Source: Oscillospiraceae bacterium
GTDB lineage: Bacteria; Bacillota; Clostridia; Oscillospirales; Oscillospiraceae
DNA: 21,423 nucleotides
Direction: 5' to 3'
Assembly: GCA_017378975.1 (NCBI GenBank)
Contig: JAFNXT010000112.1
Span: forward strand, 1-21,423
In this document: one piece after another, positions 7,401 through 12,432 of the stretch
Numbering within the stretch: the first letter of the stretch is position 1
Layout of the letters: each line of letters opens with the position of its first letter
Translations under genes and position numbers: made by a program
The notes under the pieces: generated by a model
The model's input: the letters and a program-made list of their open reading frames with translations, nothing else
What the model was told of the DNA's origin: nothing
Databases searched by the model: none

Positions 7401-9647
7401 AGACATCTTCGCATAGAACACGTCGCCAAGGTCAGAAGGCTCCGCGGTCTTTCTGTTTTCATTGTAGCCGATGGTGATGTAATGTTTGACAGCTCTGGCA
7501 TAATCAGTACCAAAGGTATCCCTCAGGTCACTGTGCTGGCTCAGATAATACTTCACGCCGAAGGTAGGATGGGCCTGACGGCCCTCGGAAATGCCGTAGT
7601 TCAGGAAATGGGCGTACAGCTTCGCCGCGTCCGAACCGAAGGCATTCTTGAGGTCAGGATGGGCATTGGCGTAATAGACCGCATCGAACACCAGCTTCTT
7701 CTGCTCGCTGGAGATCGTCACGCCGCACTTACCGGTACTGCCCTCCGTGGTGGTGGTGATACCGTCGCCCTGAGGTACATCAGACGCTTCCGGGGGCTCT
7801 GTGGGCTCTTCCACCTTGGTGACGGTGAAATCCTGTGCGGGAGTGCCGTCCACGGTGTAGATCTGCAGTCCGGTACCGTTCGTGGTACCACCGTTCTTGA
7901 CATCCAGTGCGCACAAATCGGCACATTGGGGCTTCAACAGGAAGTTGCTACCGTTCTGGTAGATATGCCAACGCATGGCAGACGCTTTGCTCAGATCGAC
8001 ACCGATGATGACCTTCGTTTCCGACGCACTGCTGGCATTATCCACAGCAAGCACGCTCTTGCCATCCTTCATATTGATGATCTTGTAGCTGCCATCTGAC
8101 TGGCGGACGAACTGCCAGATCTGGGCCTGATCGGAGTTCGCGTCATAGATGACCACATCCGTCCCGTTCACGGTCAGCACCCTCCCCGACTTCGCGGAGG
8201 TGATCTTCGCATAGAAGACCGAACCCAGATCAGAGGGCTTGGCGGTATCTCTGCCTTCCTTGTATCCGATGGTCACGAAGTGGTCCATGGCCTTTTTGCG
8301 GTCCTTGCCAAAAGCCGCCTTCAGGTCACTGTTCTCATTCAGATAATATTTGATATCAAAGGCCGGATGAGCCTGTCGTCCCTCAGCGATGCCATACTGG
8401 ACGAAGTGGTTGTAGAGCTCCTCGTCATCGGCACCGTAAGCATCCTTGAGATCGGGATAAGCGTTGCGGTAGTAGTCTGCATCGAAGACCTGGCTCTTCA
8501 GAGAAGCCGGGATCGCAGGGGCGACCGCCGTGGACTTCGCCGCGAACGCTCCACCGGGATCCGGACAGGAGGCGGGCATATTGGCGAAGACCGGGATGAT
8601 GAAGGTGAAAGCGGTATCGAGCAGACCGCTGGAACGATAAGCATTGAAGATCGTGACCGATTCGCTCCACGCGGCGGAAACGTTCTGCATGTACTGTCCC
8701 CAGAAATTCTTCGAGGAAGAAGGATGCACGTTGAACTTCTGAAGGTACATGGTGTTCTGGTACTGGCTGATGTACATATCATGTACTTTTTGCGCGCCGC
8801 CAAGGATCGCCTTATACCGGGTGGTCCAGCCACCGGTCTGGGCTTCCTTCATGCCGTTCAACCAGATATTGAAATAACCGGTACCGAAGGCGCCGATATT
8901 GAAGTAGTTGTAATAGCCGTTGTACTGGGCGAAATTATGACCGTTATACCCTGTGGCAGGGGCGCCATCGGTCTTTCTGGCATAGCACTGAGCCAGCGTG
9001 TTACCGCAGGTGCCGGAGATCAGGGGACTCTTGCCCAAGCCCTGCTCCTGCTTGATCCGCGCCGCCAGATGGAACGGGCTCACACCAACGCTCTTGCCGA
9101 TATCGAACAGGTTCCGCGCATAGGTCCTGCCGTTCTCAAGAGTCACGCCTTCCATGAAGGACCCCTTGACGCAGTTGGCCACATCGGACACAGTATAGTT
9201 GCCCGTGAACTCCAGGGCCTCGAACTGGAAGATCCGTTCTTCGTTCAGAGAGTTTCTGGGGTCCATGAAAAATTCGACCGTGGCTCTGGAACACTTGTAC
9301 CACAGGCCGGATTCCACGAGGACGGAGTCCAACGCGTAGGCGTTAGGAGAATATGTATGATAAATGAGGTTCCGCTGGTCGCTCTCCAGCTCTTTGCCGA
9401 TCACATAGTCCCAAGTGTAAGCTGGCTTTTGCGCCGTGACGAGCAGAGGCTGGAACTTCCATGTCGGATGCAGCTCATGCAGAGCTGAAAGCTTCGTTAC
9501 ATAGCTCTGAGGGAAGCCCGCATCCAGCAAACTTTGCTCGTATGTGCTGTTTGCCGGTGCCGCTACGACCTCTGTGGCAGGCAACGCTGTGAACACCCAG
9601 GACACAAGCATCGCCATGACCAGAATGACCGAAATGATCCGTTTCAT
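4419..9647 (-). CDS. Giant secreted modular autolysin: glucosaminidase, ricin lectin repeats, two NlpC/P60-like domains
   Basis: This is a 1742-residue exported peptidoglycan hydrolase. The ATG at 9647 follows GGAGAAGGAT and opens a signal peptide (cleavage near VVAA, residue 30). Residues 55–345 resemble GH73-type N-acetylglucosaminidases of Clostridia; Glu201 in IKQEQG is the likely acid. Four modules of two repeats each (about 385–470, 650–735, 1168–1252, 1656–1739) carry the pattern FDA-YY...PDLK.AFG...HF..G..EGR. Three ricin-type trefoils follow the first three modules (475–612, 742–872, 1258–1392), with AQIW/AQVW motifs. Two near-identical NlpC/P60-like units (915–1140 and 1408–1635) keep Cys1009/His1091 and Cys1503/His1585 in SCDRFVGWAL and PQHVFIAAS. 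The protein should cut both glycan and peptide bonds of the wall, bound through its lectin and repeat modules. Linkers are rich in Ser, Thr, Pro and Gly. It has its own promoter. Confidence 0.9.
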   Translation of the reverse strand: MKRIISVILVMAMLVSWVFTALPATEVVAAPANSTYEQSLLDAGFPQSYVTKLSALHELHPTWKFQPLLVTAQKPAYTWDYVIGKELESDQRNLIYHTYSPNAYALDSVLVESGLWYKCSRATVEFFMDPRNSLNEERIFQFEALEFTGNYTVSDVANCVKGSFMEGVTLENGRTYARNLFDIGKSVGVSPFHLAARIKQEQGLGKSPLISGTCGNTLAQCYARKTDGAPATGYNGHNFAQYNGYYNYFNIGAFGTGYFNIWLNGMKEAQTGGWTTRYKAILGGAQKVHDMYISQYQNTMYLQKFNVHPSSSKNFWGQYMQNVSAAWSESVTIFNAYRSSGLLDTAFTFIIPVFANMPASCPDPGGAFAAKSTAVAPAIPASLKSQVFDADYYRNAYPDLKDAYGADDEELYNHFVQYGIAEGRQAHPAFDIKYYLNENSDLKAAFGKDRKKAMDHFVTIGYKEGRDTAKPSDLGSVFYAKITSAKSGRVLTVNGTDVVIYDANSDQAQIWQFVRQSDGSYKIINMKDGKSVLAVDNASSASETKVIIGVDLSKASAMRWHIYQNGSNFLLKPQCADLCALDVKNGGTTNGTGLQIYTVDGTPAQDFTVTKVEEPTEPPEASDVPQGDGITTTTEGSTGKCGVTISSEQKKLVFDAVYYANAHPDLKNAFGSDAAKLYAHFLNYGISEGRQAHPTFGVKYYLSQHSDLRDTFGTDYARAVKHYITIGYNENRKTAEPSDLGDVFYAKMSPSSVDNMNVTLSSGKTVISDPTSSLAQIWKFIRQTDGSYKIVNMKTGTKVLDGSDSTKGYVVIADSDESSDQRWFIYDKGATYIIKCASDKTDVLDLLDNKTGDNTKMVCSGVDGNKTQRWNITKTSQPNTDTGDTNSGSNTGTAPDTTPDTETENDAQAKPVAPVVVNYRVASPYNTNAIGTYTSYDTAKSVANSKVQYGYVVYDSNGKFVYTPATSLNASKILWNAKNAADHMRTHGFIYGNATKNQYYNKSEKIVSCDRFVGWALGDAGYVAGQPATSGLNLYGHSNDLGYGCLETFLKQHGFTKITDINQVKAGDIIFVGYSTVHTTLSATMRQYPQHVFIAASGYREGGGQAYRYDAGSNSRIRSVQPTYEPLNYASNLFRFAYRAPATGNNSPAPSGPSGSTNRSGLELTAFQKNLVFDAVYYSNKYPDLKNAFGSDSTKLYDHFLNFGVLEGRQAHPVFSVTYYLSQSSDLKNAFGTNYPKAIDHYVTLGYKEGRKTAEPADVGTNFTANIVTAKDTSMSLRANGTAVQLYANSTEPAQVWKFVRRSNGSYVITNMADTSKALDAGDTGINITVTANNDSKEQQWYLYEKNGTYVMKPASCQYAVMDLQSSSIASGTSAVRGEVNGSNTQRFKIVKASVSSGGSSTPAPSTSSTVTYRVASPYNTNCIGTYSSLSSAQSAANSKVQLGYVVYDSNGRFVYTPATSLNASKILWEAKGVADYQKAHGFVYGDSSVNPFYDKSQKIVSCDRFVGWALGNAGYVNGQPAVRGLPLPGHNLDLNYGSLETFLKLHGFTKITDINQVRAGDIVFVGYCTNHTYLAPQYRSYPQHVFIAASNYSPSNGQTYRYDAGSLARIRSNQPFYEPLNYASNPFRFAYRAPGSGNTGASSGGSTVTISSSQKSLVFDATYYANKYPDLKAAFGTDATKLYQHFVTYGISEGRQGCAAFSTKAYLQKYSDLKSAYGNDHVKALEHYLIYGYNEGRRAPA

Positions 9648-9852
9648 TTTATCCTTCTCCTTCTCATGCAGATCCACAAGTTGATGACCGACTTTCTTCT
9701 GACGTTCCGATATATCGCTACGCGCAGGAAGTGTCGCACACGGTGTGTAAAAAGCCCTGTGATCAAAGCCACATCCGCCCCAAAGCCCATCTGTAACGAC
9801 CATTTGGGAACGGCAAAGCACCGTAGGCATGCTTCCCCTTAGTATCATATTT
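9648..9852 (-). other. Long 5' leader of the autolysin gene
   Basis: About 200 nt separate the inferred transcription start (near 9846) from the ATG. The first bases can form a stem-loop (9806..9838: GGGAA with TTCCC outside, AAGCA with TGCTT as an alternative inner pairing). I could not match the rest to a known c-di-GMP, c-di-AMP or other riboswitch consensus. The leader happens to be open in the gene's frame but has no well-placed ribosome site before 9647, so translation from further upstream is unlikely. Confidence 0.45.
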
Positions 9853-9881
9853 ATTTTAACATTTAGCAGCGCTGTTGTCAA
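9853..9881 (-). promoter_or_regulatory. Sigma-A-type promoter for the autolysin operon
   Basis: On the minus strand, TTGACA (9881..9876), a 17-base spacer and TAAAAT (9858..9853) form a near-consensus housekeeping promoter. Transcription would begin near 9846. This is the only strong promoter seen for the two large secreted-protein genes. Confidence 0.8.
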
Positions 9882-10072
9882 TCAGATTTCTCTGTTTTAC
9901 CCAAAAATGAGCCCGGTATAACGCGATCCTATCGCCGTTCTGCCCCTCCGCTGAATTTTTAAGTCACCCTGCCGCGCTTTTCGTCGATATACGAAAAGGC
10001 ACCAGAGCCCTCACCCCGGCACGACCCATGGATCTTCTCATCCCCTTACCCAACCACCGGCATAGGATATAG
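9882..10072. other. Intergenic stretch without a gene
   Basis: This lies between the xerD terminator and the autolysin promoter. It contains a small hairpin, CTTTTCGT with ACGAAAAG (9977..9998), and a 16-base motif at 10057..10072 that matches 175..190 inside the fold-back element at 14 of 16 positions. A 25-codon frame on the minus strand was judged not coding. Nothing else is recognisable. Confidence 0.5.
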
Positions 10073-10110
10073 AAAAAACCGTCCCGCTTCTGACGAGCCG
10101 GACGGTTTTT
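10073..10110 (-). terminator. Intrinsic terminator of xerD
   Basis: The stem AAAAACCGTCC/GGACGGTTTTT (10100..10110 with 10074..10084) has a 15-base GC-rich loop and ends in six T on the minus strand. The first stem bases overlap the xerD stop codon. This is a textbook rho-independent terminator. Confidence 0.9.
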
Positions 10111-10993
10111 ATGACTTAGGATGGCACTTGGCATATACAGACTTCAGCTTTTGATCCAGCATATGCGTATAAAGCTGCGTGGAAGAGATATCGCTGTGAC
10201 CCATCAGCTCTTTCAACGAACCAAGATCCGCGCCGTTCTCCAAAAGATGGACAGCAAAGCTATGCCGAAGGGTGTGAGGAGTGATATCTTTCTCGATATG
10301 GGCCGTTGCACGATAGTGCTTCAGGATCTTCCAGAACCCCTGACGGCTCATCCGGGCACCGCTGATGTTGACGAACAGCGCCTTCTCAGAAGGATCCGAG
10401 ATCAGCGCGTCTCTGAACTCACGAAGATAGACTGCGAGGGCCTGCACCGCACCGGGATAGATCGGGATCACTCTGGACTTCTTCCCGGTGTTACACTTGA
10501 CGACACCGGACTCAAGATTGACATCATCTACATCCAGTTCGATCAGCTCAGAGACACGAATGCCGGTAGCATACATAACTTCCAGCATAGCCTTGTCCCG
10601 ATGGCCTTTGGGGTCGACACATACAGGTTGCGCCAAGAGGAGTTCGATCTCTCGGCCGGTAAGGATCTGGGGCATCTTCTTCTCTCCCCGATCGACATGG
10701 ATGCCGGTGACCGGAGAGCGCTCAAGAAAACCGGACGTCACGAGATATGCATAAAAGTTTTTGATGCTGGCCAAATTACGGGATACCGTTGCGCTGGAAC
10801 GCCCCTGATCTTGCATATCATCAAGATAACCGCTGATATGGGCACTTGTAACGTCGAGGATGGCGACATCATCATGGGTACGAAGCCAGCCAGAGAACTG
10901 GCGGATATCTCGAAGATAAGAGCAGACCGTGTTGGAAGAAGCCAGTTTCACTTTAGACAAATGATTTTCATAGGCGCTGATAAGATCCAACAT
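10109..10993 (-). CDS. xerD: Tyrosine recombinase XerD
   Basis: This 294-residue site-specific recombinase acts with a XerC partner at dif to resolve chromosome dimers. The ATG at 10993 has GGAGGAG six to eight bases upstream; an in-frame codon 42 bases earlier lacks a site and would overlap the gene before it. Residues 1–85 form the N-terminal SAM-like core-binding domain and about 108–290 the catalytic domain. The full active set is visible: Arg146 (TGIRVSEL), Lys171/172 (TGKKSR), His240 and Arg243 (PHTLRHSF), His266 (MGHSD) and the nucleophile Tyr275 (QLYTHM). The length fits XerC/XerD (about 295–300). The gene follows a SpoIIM-like gene by 28 bases and ends in a strong terminator. XerD rather than XerC is chosen from this neighbourhood and cannot be proven here; a lone integrase is less likely because no other mobile genes are present. 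Confidence 0.88.
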   Translation of the reverse strand: MLDLISAYENHLSKVKLASSNTVCSYLRDIRQFSGWLRTHDDVAILDVTSAHISGYLDDMQDQGRSSATVSRNLASIKNFYAYLVTSGFLERSPVTGIHVDRGEKKMPQILTGREIELLLAQPVCVDPKGHRDKAMLEVMYATGIRVSELIELDVDDVNLESGVVKCNTGKKSRVIPIYPGAVQALAVYLREFRDALISDPSEKALFVNISGARMSRQGFWKILKHYRATAHIEKDITPHTLRHSFAVHLLENGADLGSLKELMGHSDISSTQLYTHMLDQKLKSVYAKCHPKS

Positions 10994-11021
10994 ATCGTCT
11001 CCTCCTCTCTGTCGATATCCC

Positions 11022-11561
11022 TCATTGGATGACACTGATCAAAAATGATGAAATGAAAAAATGATCGACCATTGCGACCACCGCGCTGTAAAGCAAGCAA
11101 AGGTACAGAGCTCTGCGGCGGCCCGCTCCGGTAGCGTCCGGAAGACGGAGCCAGCAAAAATAGCACACGGGGATGACCGCCAGATCGACAAACAAAAACA
11201 TAGGCCAAAGGATCCAGTTACCGGTGCCGAAAGCAAGGCCAAGACTACGGCCGCAAAAGCCAAAGGACGACCCCTTCAAGAAGCCAAGAACATAGAGTGC
11301 ACAACGGTTGGTCCCCAGCCCAATGGATGTCAGTAAAAACGGCATGGACGCGACCGCGAGCGAGTTCAAAAAGTCATGATCATAGTTCAAAAAGTCATGA
11401 TCATAAAGAACCGCATCCCGGAACACATCCACGACAGCCGACCGGAAACGCCAGGATGACCACGTCCCGACCACAAGCCCTGCGCACCAGCTAAACGCAA
11501 GAAGCAGCGCATGGAACTTGCAGGAGATCCGAGAACGAAACGATACCTGCCGCAGGGTCAT
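11022..11561 (-). CDS. SpoIIM-like integral membrane protein
   Basis: This is a 179-residue membrane protein with about four to five hydrophobic segments (near residues 17–34, 68–90, 96–118, 118–137 and 148–176). The stretch GFLKGSSFGF followed by a helix ending in VIPV resembles the FLKG..VGF core of SpoIIM, which works with SpoIID and SpoIIP in engulfment of the forespore. A SpoIIM gene just before xerD is a common clostridial arrangement. The protein is shorter than the roughly 200–215 residues of typical SpoIIM and the similarity is weak, so the function is tentative. The ATG at 11561 has AAGGAG ten bases upstream. An exact 21-bp duplication gives YDHDFLN twice (residues 53–66). It shares a promoter (11667..11695) with xerD. 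Confidence 0.6.
   Translation of the reverse strand: MTLRQVSFRSRISCKFHALLLAFSWCAGLVVGTWSSWRFRSAVVDVFRDAVLYDHDFLNYDHDFLNSLAVASMPFLLTSIGLGTNRCALYVLGFLKGSSFGFCGRSLGLAFGTGNWILWPMFLFVDLAVIPVCYFCWLRLPDATGAGRRRALYLCLLYSAVVAMVDHFFISSFLISVIQ
11364..11405. repeat. Exact 21-bp tandem duplication inside the SpoIIM-like gene
   Basis: Units 11364..11384 and 11385..11405 are identical and in frame, doubling seven residues (YDHDFLN). Perfect identity suggests a recent slippage event or one kept by selection. Each unit also holds the palindrome TCATGA/TGATCA-like core, which may favour slippage. Confidence 0.95.
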
Positions 11562-11631
11562 AACGAAGCAACTCCTTTTCTTACAATGAAGTATCGAAAA
11601 CGAAGCCGCAACAGATCAGTCATATGAAAAA

Positions 11632-11647
11632 GGGCGTAAAAACACCC
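11632..11647 (-). terminator. Possible small attenuator hairpin in the SpoIIM-like/xerD leader
   Basis: On the minus strand GGGTGT, a TTTT loop and ACGCCC pair over six bases (one G-U) and are followed by five T. It lies only about 12–30 bases after the inferred transcription start. The stem is short, so early termination is possible but weakly supported. Confidence 0.3.
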
Positions 11648-11666
11648 AAAATCGCATCGCTCCAAT

Positions 11667-11695
11667 ACTATACCCCAAATAAAAGCATAATTCAA
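11667..11695 (-). promoter_or_regulatory. Promoter of the SpoIIM-like–xerD operon
   Basis: TTGAAT (11695..11690), a 17-base spacer and TATAGT (11672..11667) on the minus strand form a good sigma-A-type promoter in an AT-rich patch. The start would be near 11660, giving a leader of about 100 nt before the ATG at 11561. Confidence 0.7.
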
Positions 11696-11738
11696 GCACA
11701 ATTGTATAATTTTGCGTTTTTTGTGGATAGTGCCGATT

Positions 11739-11763
11739 TTTATGTCAACGCCATTATGTCAAC
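11739..11763 (-). repeat. Two direct GTTGACATAA repeats, 14-bp period
   Basis: GTTGACATAA occurs twice on the minus strand, 14 bases apart, about 50–70 bases upstream of the -35 box of the operon promoter. Both contain a consensus -35 hexamer, yet no matching -10 lies at 16–18 bases. They could be binding sites for an activator, or relics of another promoter. Confidence 0.45.
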
Positions 11764-11839
11764 CTTATATGCATAGGTTGGATACCGATCAGCCCCGACC
11801 ACTTTTGAACAACATCTAGGTGGATCGCTCCTTTCACAA

Positions 11840-11889
11840 ACACTAAATGTAGTTTTTGCAAGTCAACTTGCAAAAACTACATTTAGTGT
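11840..11889. repeat. Perfect 24-bp inverted repeat with 2-bp centre
   Basis: Arms 11840..11863 and 11866..11889 are perfect complements around CA, in an otherwise AT-rich gap. Each arm contains a smaller dyad, ACTAAATGTAGT or its complement (11842..11853 and 11876..11887). A second small dyad, GTAAGT-TTT-ACTTAC (11888..11902), overlaps its end, followed by T-rich sequence on the plus strand. It follows the stop of the 11924..12346 gene, so it could be a terminator, though on the minus strand only three T follow. It could also be an operator. Confidence 0.85.
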
Positions 11890-11923
11890 AAGTTTTACTT
11901 ACTTTTTCTTGATTTTGTTCAAC

Positions 11924-12346
11924 TTAACGAGGCCTGTATTTGCGACCATCGAAACGGCCGCCTCCCCTCCCCCTCAAGCCAACTACACCAACGATGGAGG
12001 CCCCTGCAAACGCCATCACGGCGACCAATGCCGCCCCATGCCGGACCCCTCCGAAACACAGGCTCACCACTCCGAACCACAGAGCATAATACACCCCCGC
12101 GACCAATACACTGGTGAACAAACGCCTTCTTTTCGCCATACGAAAAGCGATAAGACTCCCCAACGCCACCGACAACGGCACAACGATGAATCCACTATAC
12201 CCCACGCTCATCTCCGATAAATGCCCACTTAAGATCAGCGAAGCGATCACCGCCGCGGAGATCACCGTGAGGACCGCGCTGATCGACGTACCCACACAGA
12301 CCGCAAGGAACACCGACGTCGCACGTCCTGTCGCTTTCACTTTCAT
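11924..12346 (-). CDS. Small four-helix membrane protein, TIGR04086-like
   Basis: This is a 140-residue protein with four predicted membrane segments (about 11–39, 48–68, 76–98, 103–123), a short basic N-terminus and an Arg/Gly-rich tail (GRGGGRFDGRKYRPR). Its size, helix pattern and Gly-rich helices resemble the TIGR04086/YrzE family of Bacillota membrane proteins, whose function is unknown. The start is the ATG at 12346, behind a G-rich ribosome site (GGGGGGAGG); eleven extra codons upstream are unsupported. It follows the terminator of the mutase gene, and only a poor -10-like TATCAT lies between, so its promoter is unclear. The family call rests on appearance only. Confidence 0.65.
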   Translation of the reverse strand: MKVKATGRATSVFLAVCVGTSISAVLTVISAAVIASLILSGHLSEMSVGYSGFIVVPLSVALGSLIAFRMAKRRRLFTSVLVAGVYYALWFGVVSLCFGGVRHGAALVAVMAFAGASIVGVVGLRGRGGGRFDGRKYRPR

Positions 12347-12383
12347 GCCCCTCCCCCCTTTCAATGGGATGATATGCACCCCA

Positions 12384-12421
12384 AAAGAAAAAGATGCCCC
12401 CGGAACGATAGTTCCGGGGGC
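12384..12421 (-). terminator. Intrinsic terminator of the phospho-sugar mutase gene
   Basis: GCCCCCGGAAC (12411..12421 on the opposite strand) pairs over 11 perfect bases with 12396..12406 around a four-base loop. It is followed on the minus strand by ATCTTTTTCTTTT. This is a strong rho-independent terminator, eleven bases after the stop codon. Confidence 0.92.
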
Positions 12422-12432
12422 AAAGATATGTA

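Noticed and set aside
4464..8099. A 1211-codon plus-strand open frame, with another at 8280..9488
   Set aside because: Both are antisense shadows of the autolysin; their apparent internal repeats mirror the real repeats of the sense protein.
4700..9647. Repeats in the autolysin gene as a CRISPR array or DNA tandem repeat
   Set aside because: They are diverged protein-level modules of 80–230 residues, not short identical DNA units with spacers.
9648..9852. c-di-GMP or c-di-AMP riboswitch in the autolysin leader
   Set aside because: I looked for the conserved core motifs of both classes and did not find them. It is kept only as an unassigned leader.
9996..10043. A 25-codon minus-strand frame starting at an ATG near 10043
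   Set aside because: It has only a weak ribosome site, lies in a likely repeat remnant, and shows no recognisable family features.
11795..11821. An eight-codon minus-strand reading frame after the 24-bp dyad, as a leader peptide
   Set aside because: Spacing to the ribosome-like site is long, there are no regulatory codon runs, and no attenuator follows directly.
11840..11889. A dif or attachment site for the nearby XerD
   Set aside because: dif sites are about 28 bp with short, imperfect arms around a 6-bp centre. A perfect 50-bp dyad does not fit.
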